The position numbers and the translations under genes were made by a program. DNA of 64,000 nt, taken from the NCBI GenBank assembly GCA_030068075.1, contig CM057841.1:50757030-50821029 (forward strand), given 5' to 3'. Shown piece by piece: positions 11,415 to 25,900 of this stretch. A model generated the notes under the pieces. That model saw only the letters and a program-made list of their open reading frames with translations. It had not been told where the DNA came from and made no database searches. Numbering within the stretch: position 1 is the stretch's first letter; every line of letters starts with the position of its first letter. The DNA comes from Paguma larvata (Eukaryota > Chordata > Mammalia > Carnivora > Viverridae).

Positions 11415-14400
11415 CTAAACGGGAAGAACAGAACACTGCTGTTTGCCACATTGCACGCTGGAGCAACAGGGCTCAAGATGCTGAGAGACGTGGTGACGTC
11501 CACTTTTACAGAGTGGGGCAGTGGCCTCAGGAGCGGACATCCGTTCCTGCTGTACGGAGTGCAAAGGATCAATGATGTCACTTTCCCAGGGAAAGGAACA
11601 CCAGAGAAAAAAGCATGTGTTCCTTCCCCAAGCACAGGTGTGTGGACAGGAGGTACGGTCTTCTCCTTTCCAGAACGACCAAGGCCACGAAATCCAAGAA
11701 CGCTTTTTATTTTTCATCTCCCTGGAAGAAACTCGGAGCCGTGTGCCTCAGTAGTGATACTCAGGACCCAGGGCTCTGGATTTCATTTTACTCAAGACTC
11801 GCTTAGAGAAGTGCTTCGAATATTCTCGTAACATTGTGTGTGTGGATCAGGAGTCACGTCCTGAGTTGTAAGTTTCAAAAGGAGTCCTCTGTTTAAGGAA
11901 GGCGTGTAGAACATGGGATGGACTCTCAAGTAGAAAGGCATCTGTGTGGCGCATCTCTGAGCTGGACCTATTCGCAGGACCCCTCGCCCTGAAACACCGC
12001 CTGTCCTCCGCCGTCCTTGCCAGGTGTCCAAGCCATCGTCCTCTTAAGTGAAGCGAGCTGGTAAACGGCTTGACCACACCTAGCTTGACTCAAACTTGCT
12101 CCGTGGCAAAGCCCTAGCAACGAGACGGCCGGCAGCTCTTACCATTTGCCTTGTGCTGGTTGAGGTACAGGCCTTTATAAAACTTGCAGGTTGAATTATC
12201 CCCTTTGCAAACACCACACGCGTCCAAAACGGCTTTAGAGCCCAGTTCACGATCGCATCCCACTGGCTGTGACGGACAGAAATAAAGTGAGAAAATCAAG
12301 GATCAGAAAAGCCGGTGGGTAAGAATAACCAAGAGGTACATACGTGGGTCCCTGTGCTTTTTTTTCTTTTTTCAGAAAATTAGAAAGCGAGTATAGCTTT
12401 AGAATTAAAAGCGGAGTCTCAGGTTGGACTGGGGGTTCAAATCCTTCCTCTGCCTTTACCAGAGGTAGGAGGGATGTTCTCTAACTCACCTAAAGCTTGC
12501 TAAGGCTGTTCATCTGGAGAACTGGAATAAAAAGTCACTGTGGCTACTAATGGTAAATGAGCTCTGTTGCTGAAACATAACCATGCTGGGCCAGCTATGT
12601 GACCCCGCACCTCCCCACGCAATCCCCCCAAAGAATGCCCCCCCCCCACAGGCTCACAATGCAATTAAAAGGAAGACTAATCAGCAGTAAACAGTAGTAC
12701 TATTACACCACACACCTGTGGGGCTCTAACCACGCACGGGCTTAGCAAATATGCTATACAAGTTTAGTACTGTTATTTATATTCTTATTTAATTTTTGCC
12801 ACTACTGTGCATAGTATGGTCTGTCGTCATCTCCACGGCATACACATGGGGATGGAGTGAAGAGGAAGGAACTAAGAATGTCTGCCGGGGTCTTGCAGAA
12901 AGTAAGCGGGGACACTGGAGACAGTCCTCGGTTCCCATCTGCCAACATTGCCCTTGTCCCTACGCCGCCTTTTCTCCAGACGCACAATGTCTCGTACCAC
13001 TTCTCGCGGTACATGTTTGGTATGAGGAAACACGAGCGTGACCACACGTCCCGAAGCGGAAATGTTCTCTTACTTCACAGATTCCATCGATGCAAACGTC
13101 GTTTTTGTTCGGGGAGCAAGGCGTTCCGTCTTTCACCTTGCCAGACATTGCAAAAAAAAATTCAAAGTTCTCAGCCTTGCAGTACAGTTTGCAGCGATCT
13201 GCCTCTAGAAGCAAAGAGATCAGGACAGGACGTGATTGGGTGGACACATCATAGGAAAAGGACATGAGGACCAATAGGGTGAATTATATTTATTTAGAAA
13301 GCGATCATGACCGAAACGGGAAATGTTATGGTTTTGTATGTGGATGTGGGTGTGTGCACACACGAATGCATATATACGTGGCTTTGAAAAACCTGAATTC
13401 CATTTACGATTCATACAAAACTGCTTTAACATACAATTTTATTTTTCTAATTCTTAGTAATAGCGACAACACACATGATGGGAGGGTTGTATAGCTATTC
13501 TTGTCGGTTAGCAAATATTTCAGGCTTTCCAGGACTTAGAGTCTGCTATTGACAATATAAAAATGGAGGAGTGTTTCTAGGTTCCAATACAACTTTACTA
13601 AAAAGAAAACAGTTCACATTTGTCCAGCAAGCCATAGTTTGCTGATCTTGACTTAAGGCATGGATTACTTTAGATATTTATTCAGTTAGGAGAAAAAAGT
13701 TTAGGCATTTTACGGAACAAAAAAAAAAGGGGGCATATGGTTCATGTTTATAAAACATACAAAGAATAATCATGTCATAAAAAGGAAGAGGAAACGAACT
13801 AAACCTAAAGGCCAAAAAATGAAGCTTTTATTGACCATAAAGTGCCTGAGAAGTTTCTGGTATCACAGGCAAAAAGAAAAAAATATACTGTATTTCTATA
13901 GAACTCTTGTTATCAGAAAGGAGTTATGCCAATTCCCCAAATACAAATCGTTCTTCTTGGCCGGCAATGCCAGATGACATTTCTCACAGGAGACCGTGTG
14001 TGGGCGACACCGCACGATAGCCCTGACAACAGCTGCATAACAAACATGTCAACAGTTTGCAAATAGCTGGGCTTCATGGAAACTCTCAAGAACAAAGTCA
14101 AAACTTCAATGTAAAAGAAGTTAGATTTTTATGACCCCAATATGCTGATGTATGGGTGAAACTAAAAGTTTCTCCTTTACATAGAAATTTTTAAATTTTA
14201 TTTTTAAGATTTTTAATATATTTTGACAGAGAGAGAGAGTGAGAGAGAGAGAAAGAGAGGGAGTATGTGTGTGCATGCAAGTGGGGGAGGGGCAAAGACA
14301 GAGGGGAAGAGAGAATTCCAAGCAGGTTCTGTCCTGTCAGCGCATACAGAGCCCAATGCGGGGCTCGATCTCACGAACCATGAGATCATGACTTGAGCCA

Positions 14401-15132
14401 AAACCAAGACTGGGATGCTTAACCGACTGAGCCACTCAGATGCCCCTAGAAATTTCTTCTAATAGCCTTATTCAATACCTCCTCATTTTTGCATATGTGA
14501 TTATGGAAGATAGATCTATACCCTTTCTTGTCTCCATCATGCCCACGAATTAACAAGCTCTAAAAAGTTCTGTTTTCCCCCCCACAAACTCCTGGGCAAG
14601 TTTCTGAACTGGTCTATCAGAAACACAGCAGGGGAGAAAGGTCTCCCTACCTGAAGATGAAGGCTGCCTGCATTTACTAGGAGTCTTCCCTTGGTTTCCC
14701 CAAACTGGTGAATTGTCACAAGACCTTTAAATCACGATCAGTCTTTCCTGATTCTACGTAAATATCAGAACGAGAAGAGGGAGAGACAAAAAGGCCCTAA
14801 TTTTTCTGTCTCCTGTGCTGGGATGTGAGATCCCCAGGCTGTGTCTCTGTTTAGCTCAATGTTGGTCCCCTGCATCTAGCAGAATGGCTCCCGTGCAGTA
14901 AATGCCTGTTGAGTGACTGGCATGCTCCCTACTTCCTAAGGCTGCAATTCAATTAGTGAAAAGCTTCGAAATCAAAAAATATTTTACAGGTTCCGTTTAT
15001 TGGATTGGGGTGCCTGGGTGGCTCAGTTGGTTAAGCATCCAACTCTTTATTTCAGCTCAGGTCAGGATCTCACAGTCGATGAGTTCAATCCCCACGTCGG
15101 GCTCCATGCTCTCACTGTGGAGCCTGTTTGGG

Positions 15133-15173
<41 letters not shown>

Positions 15174-16886
15174 ATAAATAAAAGTAAAAAACAAAAACAA
15201 AACAAAAACAAAAAAAACTGGTTTACATATTTTCTGTGTTGAGTACATTAGAAGAAAGTTAAGGGTGATGATAATACACATTCCATAAACACTGAATTTG
15301 AAGGAAAGGTGCACTGTGGGGAAGACCGAGGGATATCTAAGAAGACAAAGCAAAGAACAGAAGGGGAAGTGAAAGGATGGATAACGGAGTCTAGGGGAAA
15401 GAGCCAGACGTGAGAAACAGGGAACTACGGGAGTATGCAACCAAGAGAAAATAAAGCTTCAAATGCTGGACTTGAGAGCATCTGAATGCATTCTACCTAA
15501 CTGTCCCCAGGAACCTGTGTGCGGAGCCCTTCCTAGATAATTCCTCAGTGCCTAGTAGGATGCCTCTGGTGCAGGAGAGCCCGACTACTCATAAGAGAAA
15601 CACCTCCATTATGGACAGTTGATACTCATGTCCTCACTCATTCATTCTGAAAGTTACAAGCATGTGCCAAGTGCTGTTCTCAGATGCGGGAGATACAAGC
15701 ATGCTCAAAATGGACCAAGGCTTCGTTCCACGGAACGTAAAGTCTTGCGGGGAGAAACATAATGAATAAGTGATGATATAATATAAACTCCTGCACAGAT
15801 AAGAGCTATGAAGAATCCAGCAGGTTAAGGACTCAGAGGATGACATGAAGGAAGGCTACTCTGGGCAGGCGGGCAAGGGAGGCCTCCCTGGGAGGTACTA
15901 AGGCTAGGAAGTTCTCAGCCCTTGAAGTAACTCTGTCCTCTGAAGCGATTTCAAATACACCTAAATCCCCTTCTAATTATTATCTCTGAATTTTTGTAGG
16001 TAACTAGTTACTTTTTTTGTTTTCCCTTGGAAAGTTTCCAAATTATTCCATTGGAGAATTCTTTTTCAAATGAATGTATTCCCAGCTTTATCGCTGAAGG
16101 CCAAGAGAAAATGAAACGGCCCTTAGACAAGCCAACTTTGCAAGCACACATTTGTTCCAGAAAACAAGAAAGAGCCGTACCATTGGGTATAACCTTCAAA
16201 AACTGTTTAAACCTCATTAATAAATGCTGTACATATCTCTTAGTGCAATTTCAAACACTGGAAATAACCATAAATGCTGAGTTTCTGTTTTTAAAAAACG
16301 TATATAGATTGCTCATTGCCTCCTCCCAAGACAGAGATTTCAGAATTTTAAATGTCTGCCTCTACCTGCGCTTTCAGACAAACAGTCATGACCCAGGACC
16401 TTATCAGTGCTCCTGAAATGGCTGAACTGGTGCTCAGCAAAGTGCACTACCCTCTCCTTTGATTCGTTACGTGTTAAGTGTTGTCTCTAACTCTGCTGGC
16501 TTCTCTACTATAATTGATGACACAGGTTCATCTCGAGCTTTTGCATAGCTACAGCCCTGCAGTTTATTTCCCCTGAACTCTCACTAAATTCAGGGTTTCC
16601 CCATTCTGCACGTGTGCACTGGGGGGTTCACAGTTATCTGTTCTCAAGGGAGAACGGGTGAGTTTTGATAAAGCAAGCGAATGGAAATAATAGAAAGCAA
16701 ATAACCGGAATGGTGACAGCTTCATCTGTGGAGGTAAGAGAGAGTGCATTAAATTTGTATAACTAAAATAAGTGTTCTGATGCTTAGGTGAAATAAAAAC
16801 AATTTAATATAAAAAGTAAAATACAAGTCATAACTTTGAGTAATAAGTACTAAGAGCCCAGAATAGAGACCATTTTAAATTCATGG

Positions 16887-16934
<48 letters not shown>

Positions 16935-19900
16935 AATACCCTGCAGATAGGCCTTCCCAAGCGTGCAATCATCTAACATGTCAGTTGCTGAATATGGCGT
17001 CTCTATGGGGCATATATGGTTTCACGAGTTTTGGGTCTGGACAATTCGTACCAATTTCAATTAGCATCCCTGGGAGACTTAACTGCTGACATGTCAAAGG
17101 TAAGTTTAGAAACATAAGTACATTCCAAATACATGAACCCTTTGGCTTGCAGATGTGGGGGACAAGGGGTGTCTTGTGAAGAAAAAAGTATGGAAAAATA
17201 AACAAAACTCATGGAAGTGAATGAAAAACTGGGCCAGGACGGGTCTGGGGGATGATGTAAACATTCAAACTCTTTTGAACACGCAGTTATTTCTCCTGTG
17301 TGTTCATTTACATTACTGTCCACATAGAGACATACTGGTTGGCGGTTTAGAGAGACCAAATTACCTTCCACTTTTGTGTAGGGTTTCCACTGGTAGAACC
17401 ATCCACGGAAAGGTTTGCTGTTATATTCTGCACACTGCTGGGCTCGGAAATCCAAGCTATTTTCATTGCAAGGGTTAATATTGCACAGCTGATATATGCG
17501 GCTAGAACCTGGACAGAACTTGCCACCATACTGGGGCCTAAAAAGAAAATGAAAGAACTTTAGTGCTAGAGCTCACTCTTAGTCACAAGCAATAATATAA
17601 ACAGAGACAATCGAGATGAACATTGTCACAAGCTAGGCAGTGCATACGGTCTACTACAAGAATAGAAATAATGAAGTATGTGACACTCCATGTCCCTACT
17701 TGTATCCATGGTGGGCATAACCCATCAATCAGGGATTCCCCTTTCTTTTCTTTCTTTCCTCAATATAGGCCTTGGGTAGGCACTATCACTGCTCAGCAAT
17801 GGGAGGCTCCATATTAGATAAAACTTTTTGCCAACTCTGACCCAAGTTTTACATTCTGGCAATTTCCTTACAGAGTGATGAAGTCATCTTCTTGACGCCA
17901 TCATCTCACCTGTGTTAGACACACTTATAAACGCACCTAACGTGCTCTGATTACCGGAGATACGTGTCTGTGTGCCACACTCACGAACACACACATCCCA
18001 CGAGGGCATCAAAGCTCTTCCGATGTGGACCCAACCTACTCTCCAGCTCTCCTCCCATTTCTGAACACACTCAGCTTCCTACAGGGTGCTATCCATCTGC
18101 TGCCACGTAGGAGGCTGGGACACGGAGGAGAAAGAGCAGAAAGCCCCACTTGCCATGTTCTCCAGTCCAGACTTCTCAGTCACTGAGCTTGTATTCTGAT
18201 TATTGTCTGACTCGTCTATGTTTTATGCTGGTTGATCCTAAACTGTGAACGAAAATTCCTGTTTTCATCTGCATAATCACTTATTAACTTTGTAGGTGGC
18301 CTCCTCCTCTCCTGCCAAGCACAATGGGAAATGGGTTTCCAGAGTAGGGAATCCCATTAGAACATAAATAATTATGATCTAATGGCAGGCTCTTTAAGAT
18401 CTTGGTAGGCAGACTGCAAAAACCAGAAGGCAATATAAAGAAAAAAGGAGCATAAACCAAACTGAAAATTACCAATAACGCCTTAACCAGGTTCCTCCAG
18501 GCACAAAGCAATTACTCCTTCTCATTCCCACCTTTTTGTAGTTTTCTCCAAAGGCTAAAACCCAACTATGTATCACCTCACACAAAAGCTCAATGCAAAC
18601 ATGCAACAAGAAAGAAGGCTCCAGGTTAATAAATTTATGTGATTAAAATTCCTTGTCTCTTTAGGAAGCACAAGAATGCTATAAAACACCCCTGGATTTG
18701 CTTCGGCGTATTCTATCCAATCGTCATGTAAGTGCATGCTAAAATGGATTCAACAGAAACGGAAAGTGTCACGCCGCCAGAATGAGATTGTTTTGCTATT
18801 TCAAAACATTCTGGGGCAACTACTTAAACATTCAGCAGTCATTGTGCTAGATCAAGTCCCTAAAGACTTCTTAAATCATTATCTAAAAAGCACTAAAAAA
18901 AAAAAAACCCTTAAAGTTATGATATGACAGCCTTACTATTCCTGGTCATCTTCACAAGGTATATTTAAAACTTGCTTAGCTTAAGACTTTACAAATAACT
19001 TTCATTTAGATGACTCAGTTTCAATGAAGTGAAAGGACCACGTGTGTTACTTCTTCAACTCAGAAACTGTAACACAGAAAAGATCTCGAAAACTTCTACA
19101 GCAACCTCTCATTTCGTAGATCAAGTGAAAAACGGCTGAGAAGCCTCATCAAACTTGCTGAATGAAGATCACATAGCCAGCAAGAGAGGGAAGGCTGCTG
19201 GGGCGCCTGGGAGGCTCAGTTGGTTAAGGGTCCGACTTCGGCTCAGGTCACGATCTCACAGTTTGTGGGTTTGAGCCCCACGTTGGAGTCTGTGCTGATG
19301 GCTCGGAACCTGGAGCCTGCTTTAGATACTATATCTCCCTCTCTCTCTGCCCCTTCCCCACTTGTGTTCTGTCTGTCTGTCTCTCTCAAAAATAAATAAA
19401 TATTAAATTTTTTTTTTTAAAAAAGGGAGGGCAGCCACCGTCAACTCCTCAGGATTCGTTTCCTGCTCCACTTCATCTGCATTTAACTGAGTTAGGCAAT
19501 AACAGAGGCCAGTATGGAAGAGGAAGACAGTCACGCACAATGGTTAGGAAGTTGGCCTTTTATAATGAGGCAGATTTGGGTTTAAATATTCTCTGCCTCT
19601 TCTTAGCTCACCTTTAGGCAATTCTGTTTAACCTAACCTGTAAAATGGGGGCAGTTGTGATAATTAATGGAGATAATGTTTGTAAAGAATTGAGGGCTGA
19701 CCAACCATGGAAGCAGCCCCAGTGTGCTTTGGTAGATGAATGGATAAAGAAGATATGGTATACTACTTGGTCATAAAAAGAAGGAAAACTTGCCATGTGC
19801 AATAACATGGATGGAGCTAGAGAGTATTATGCTAAGCAAAATGAGTCAGTCAGAGGAAGACAAATACCATATGATCTCACTCATATGTGGAATTTAAGAC

Positions 19901-22900
19901 CAAAACAATCATATGGGGAAAGGAGACAAAGGCAAACCAAGAATCAGACTCAACCCTAGAGAACAAACTGATTACCAACTGGTTATCAAGGGGGAGGGTG
20001 GGTGGGAGGATGTTTGAAATGGGGGATAGGGGGTGCCTGGGTGGATGAGTCGGTTGAGTGTCCAACTTTGGCTCAGGTCATGATCTCACAGCTTGTGAGT
20101 TTGAGCTCCACCTTGGGCTCTCTACTGACAGCTCAGAGCCTGGAGCCTGCTTTGGATTCTGTGTCTCCCTCTCTCTCTGCCCCTTCCATACTCACGTTCT
20201 GTCTCTCTCTCTCTCTGTCTTTCAAAAATAAACAAACATTGAAAAAAAATGTTTTTTAATGAAATGGAGGGTAGGGAGTAAAGAGTATATTTATCATGAA
20301 TAAAATAAAATAAAATTATAAAAAACACAAAGCTCACAAAATGAATGAGGTACAATCTTCAAAAAGAAATAAAAAAAGAATTTAGGACTGAGTCTAGGGA
20401 AGAGTTAGCACACACGAATCCTAACTATTTTCAAATGCTTTCTGCTTTTAATGAGCAGCAAGAATTTGTACTTTTCCAGCACATTCTCAAATACAGGTAC
20501 ATTTTTCTGCCACTGTAAATAGGAGCGTTAAGATAAGAGAACAGAAAATTCTACCATGACATCCCTTGGGGTACTAAGATTAAATACAAAAATATAAACA
20601 GTCAGAAAAAAATGTCTGGGAACATGATTTTGTCCTTACATCAGACCATTATAAATTATACTCATATTTACTTCTACATAATATATCGTATCCTGACTAC
20701 GAATGTTTGTGATGTTGGCTGGCTGATCAGTGGAATCAGTAGGGGAGCTCTGATAATAAAGATAGCCAGACAGACTGACTCACTTCTGGGCCGCTCCAGA
20801 CTTACTGAATAAGAATATAGGATGGGGCAGGGACTACCTGGCTGGCTCAGTTGGTTGAGTTTCTGACTTCAGCTCAGGTTGTGAGTTCCTGTTTCATGAG
20901 TTTAAGCTCCACATCAGGCTCACTGCTGTCATCAAAAAGCCTGCTTCAGATCTTCTGTCCTCCTCTTTTGCTGTCCCTCCCCCACTCGCTCTTGCCCTCT
21001 CTCTCAAAAATAAAAAAAAATTTTTAAAAATATGATGGGGAAAATCCAGATATCAGTATTTTTTTAAAGCCCAGTTGGTGATTCTACTAAGCACCTGAGC
21101 CTGGAAATCACTGGTTGGAAAGTGAGCCAGAGATTTGATTCAATTATTATTCTAGAACTACGACTCTCTGGTGGCATATTATTTGTCGTCAAATAGTCTT
21201 GCATTTTAGGAAAGTTCTAGAATACCTCGGCATGTTTAATTTTCACTACTCTAATTTTTGCTATTTTCTTGAACAGACTTCACAGAAATTCCACTAGGCT
21301 CTTTTAGAGTATAGTAATTGAACAGTCAGAGAACCGGAAAAAAATGTCAGAGGATTAAAACTGTGGGCTCTTGGTCTGACTATGTCACTACCAGCCCGGT
21401 GACCCCAGCAAAGATGGCTGCCCTGGCACCTTCTGCCTGTCCTGGTTACTCATTTGTCAAATAACTGGATTAGACAACAGTACAACTCATGAGTCTGTTC
21501 TAGGTGGGTAGGGAGCAAAGGCCTGGAGAAATGTTTGGAGAAGGCTCCTGAGGCATTCTAAGGCTTGGTAGAAAACAGAACTTCTATCAATTTGAAATGC
21601 TCCCCTTACCCCCGGCATGGGAAAAAGAAGGGCGTAAGTGGGTGGTACTGGTCATTCCAGAACCAGATAACCTTTAAACACTTTTGAAGCTGAAAAGGTG
21701 GGATAAATCTGTGAATCAGCCAGGAATAATTCATTTTTATGAAACAAAGTAAGTTCTGGGAAAACCATCATTAAGTGAAATAAAAGCTCCTACCACCTCT
21801 CGCAGGAGAAAATGAAATTGCTTAGGCTGAGTGATGGGAACAGACCAAATGTATAATAAACTAAAGCAAAGAAGAAATCAGTAATTTAAAACTGAGGGGA
21901 ACCCCCACCACCCCAGTTTTACTACAACAAAGTGAAATAAGAACAGAGAACAACTAATTCAATTGCCTCGGGACAGCTGCCCATGTACTGGTTTTATTTG
22001 TGACGCATAATTAAAGTACACAGTATCGTGAAGAGCCTTAATCTTGTTTAAAATGATAAAATGCCACCAAATGGAACTACATTAGTGATTCTTTTATTAG
22101 GCATTTCTAAAATTACAATATGATATTTCCAAGAACAATGTGCTATTATAATGAGAATTCTCAATCCCACAGATATGAGAGAGGTTTTAATTTAAACCTC
22201 AAGGGTGTCATTCATGCACTTTACCAGCAGAGCTATTGAATTAGGTAATCTATTTCTTTCTTGGGAAAATACCGAGACTGTAAATTGTTGTGATGTATGA
22301 AAACCAGATCCAAGAAATAGGCTGAAAAAATGAAAAGCAATAGAATGATTTTAAGAGTTCTATCCAAGATACAGGCTACATTCAAAGTACGAGGAGGGTG
22401 GTTTTAATACTCTGGTCTAAGCCATAAATGCATCACAAGCCTGTCTACTATCACGCCTAGTTACCGGGTCTTGAATAAGCCAACGAGTTTCAAATGAGGA
22501 TGGCTTTGCCTCCTACAGGACATTTGCCCCCTCTAGTCCCTGGAGACAGTTTTGGCTATCACAGGGTTGTCAGGGACGGGGAGTCATCCTACTGACATCT
22601 GGTGGGTAGAGGCCAGGGCTGCGGCCCAACATTCTGCCATGTACCGGACAAACCCCATAACAAAGATTTTCCGAACTAAAATGTCAATAGTACCGAAGAT
22701 GCAAATTCCGGTATTTGCCTGCTATCCCAAAGAGCGTCTAGCGAACCACGGTCAAAGTGTCTTCCGACCCTCTCTTATATTTTGGAACAAACTGGCCTCT
22801 TGATCCAGCACAGACTACTCACTCCGATGAAATACCAGGTCTCTTTAAAATTTCCCATTTGCTCTAGTTTCATTTTCTTTTTTTTTTTTAATGTTTATTT

Positions 22901-25900
22901 TATTTTTGAGAGACATAGAGACAGAGCGTGAGCAGGGAAAGGGCAGAGAGAGAGGGAGACACAGAATCTGAAGCAGGCTCCAGGCTCTGAGCCACCAGCA
23001 CAGAGCCCGACGCGGGGCTCGAACTCACAGACCGCGAGATCATGACCTGAGCCGAAGTCGGACGCTCAACCGACTGAGCCACCCAGGCGCCCCTCTAGTT
23101 TCATTTTCTATTTTAATTCTCAATCTATTAAACAGTTATGCGATGCTTATAACGTGCCAGGCCCTTGATAGAAGCGCTTTACAAATATTAGCTCAGCTGA
23201 TGCAAGCCCTCTCCTTTTCCCGTTTTCACCAAGGAAGAATCTAGAGCAGGGACAGTAAGCTGTCTATGGCCACACAGCTGGAAAGCAGCAGGGCCGGGTG
23301 GTGAACCGAGCGTCCTGGGATTAGGAGCCTGTGCTCTTGACCTTCCTGCTACGCCACCACTCAGTGCTGTAAAATGAAATCTCCATTTTCCAAGGACCCA
23401 TCATATTCTTCTCTCTCTACCACATTCTCTAAAATCCAATTTCACCAGGAAGCACCACCTGCCCCCGCCCTCCACCACTTGCTTTTGAGGACTCAACCAC
23501 TGCTACCCTGTGCCCCTGATGAGTTTTACGGTGAAGGTGGTCAAAGCCACACGAACCCCAGATCCTTCTGTTGTAGGCACACCAGATGCTCCCCACTATG
23601 TCGGGCATTCTACAGACCCAGTTCCAATCCCCCCATCCCCAAACCTTCAGAGGTAGAGAGTATCATCTCCAATTTCTACTTAAGCCCAAGCTCAGAGTTC
23701 GAGTGAACTTCCCAAAATCACACAGTTAATAAGTGGCAGAGCCAGGATTGGCAGTCTGAGCTCTCACTCTCAAACCCGGGCTCTCTCTACATCGCTGTGC
23801 CCATCAGGAAATGTACATCTCACACGCGCTTCATGTGGGAATTAGAGCAGATAAAGAGAACAGAAAACCGGCTTCATTTGCAAAGAACAGACGGCGGTTC
23901 GGAATCCCAGAGAGGGTGCGGCAGGTGGCCACGGACCAATCTCAGTCTGCAGCCGTTGTGATGAGTTCTCACGGCCCTCTATTTTAAGCGAATTGAATTT
24001 GTTGTCAATATCTTAACAACTGGGAAATTCACACACATATTATTGGACTTCTGGTTTCTCTTGAAAAGTCAGGCAGATCTGTCAACACGTGCTGATGTAC
24101 ATTCCTGCAAGGCAAAAATCAGTATACTTTCCCCAGTTCAGCAGTTTGAGACACACACACATTCCACCGGCCAAGCTTCTCTGGTCTACATTGCAGGCAT
24201 TTGATCGTGTGACCGTGTGGGTCTAATTGAGATTCAGAAAGTAGCTCAGACCCTTGAGCTAAGTCTCTGATCGTCGTGTTCACACACAGAGTAAACTCCT
24301 TTGTTGTTGTTAAGTTTCTGACCACTTCGTCCCCCCTCTGCCCAGTGCACGGAGCCTTAAATGCGAAACAGCAAAATTCTAGCCGAGTGCTGTGAACCAG
24401 AGGGAAGAAAACACTTTCAAACAGTATGGAAGCAAAACAAAACAAAAACAGTACATTCTTGCCTTACGAATACTGACTTTCTGTTGCAGGCTTACTTGGG
24501 GTTATTGCAGTGTCTCTCTTGATACCTGACTCCACCGCCACAGGTTCGGGAACACTCTGACCACTTCGACCAGGCAGACCACTGGCCGTGGACGGGCCGG
24601 GGTCCGTGATCCCCAAACTTGACGCACTGGCCTTGCCGACACCACTGTGAAAAGAATGTGTGACATGTTTCTCGTCAGCGTCCCCCTGGGAAAGGGCAAG
24701 GAGATGCAGACACCTGCTCGTGAACAGGAAAAACAAGTATGCGGGCAAAGGGGAGGGCGCAGGACATCGCAATAGCATTTCTTTGCCGGCCGCGTTTCGT
24801 GAACACCCAGTCACTCTGCATTTACTGTGTGCGTTTTGAAAGGCTGACATCTAGCGAAGAGGCATCTGTCACCAGCAGGCTGAGCAGTACATGCTTTCTG
24901 AGCTGTCGAGGTGACATGTTCAGACAAGATTCCAGCCAATGGCCAAGGGACTGGGCAGAGACACAATGACAAGGGCGCCTCCCCCCTACCTTTAGACATG
25001 AGGCTGCTTAAAGAACAACATGGGTCATTCACTCAAGGAGAACCAGTTTTTTAGGTACTAACACAGAATTTGTCATTCTGATGACTCATCATAAAAGCAG
25101 ACATTTTTGTTTATCCCAAGCCATCCCTACAGACCAGCTCTCGGTCCGCGTGAATTGTGCTTGTAGATAACACCCTTTGGCCTTATGGCCGTATCAAAGG
25201 TCCCTACTCCAGAACTTCGGATGACTTTGAACTCTCTGAGTGTCTTTTATGGATTAGCTCTGGGTCTTTCATTTGCCAAGGCTCTGATCAAGCCAGGGCG
25301 ACAACTGTTTTCTGTGCTAACCTTTCCATTTATTTTCCTTTGTGATACATTCCAGGCTTTGCTGGTCATCTCTGTCCCTGGGGATTGCTTTAGCCTCTGG
25401 TCGTGGTTTTATGCCTGTGGTGCTTTTATTATGAGCAAGTTCTGCATGACTTAGTGTAACTGCACACTTTCCTGAAAGCCTCTGCAATGAGATCCAGCGG
25501 GCTGAGGTTTGGGCCGTGCCAGGTTCTGCCGACGAGAGAGGGTTCAGTTGCAGAATCACGGGGAAGTTGTTTGGCTTTCCAATCTTCACTTTTCCCCTGT
25601 GATACATGTATGTGGCTTCTTGGCTGTTTATTGTGTTGCTAGTGCACTTTGCCTGGGTCAAGATGTTGCTTCCTTTCTTCAAATCTTGCCATGTGCTGAT
25701 TAATTCTTGTGTTTTTTAATTTGTCTTTCCCCCGGATTAATTGCCATTTCACAGTCTGCATGAAATCACAGAACGCTGTTGAGAACTTTTAGGGGGAAGG
25801 CAATTGGTCAGCAGAGGACTGTGTCTACTGTAGGCAGGAATCAGAATCTTCCCTCCCAGGAATCTCCCAGGGCGGCTGAGCCCAGTGGCTGAGACAAAGT

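Larger units (their letters stand above)
13205..17364 (-). other. ADAMTS18 intron, 4.2 kb
   Basis: A phase-1 intron. It holds a MER20-like relic (13503-13651), SINEs at 14191-14446 and 15008-15219 in opposite orientations, L2 traces (14835-14925, 15640-15800) and a long TG microsatellite (16888-16932). The stretch 15820-16880 shows no recognisable repeat or gene. Confidence 0.85.
17538..24495 (-). other. ADAMTS18 intron, 7.0 kb
   Basis: A phase-2 intron. The stretch 17540-19195 looks unique. Then come SINEs (19200, 20031, 20828, 22879), an L1 tail interrupted by a SINE, a MER5-like element (22519-22700) and MIRs (19520, 21350, 23130, 23640). 21500-22500 and 23800-24490 hold nothing recognised. 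Confidence 0.85.

Noticed and set aside
11451..11831. 126-codon plus-strand frame
   Set aside because: Lies in a short ADAMTS18 intron with no domain or repeat signal.
12857..13267. 136-codon plus-strand frame
   Set aside because: It overlaps the Cys-rich exon in antisense. The minus strand carries the family signature, so this is a shadow.
15057..15440. 127-codon minus-strand frame with a (RE)n repeat
   Set aside because: The repeat is the TC microsatellite in a SINE read backwards.
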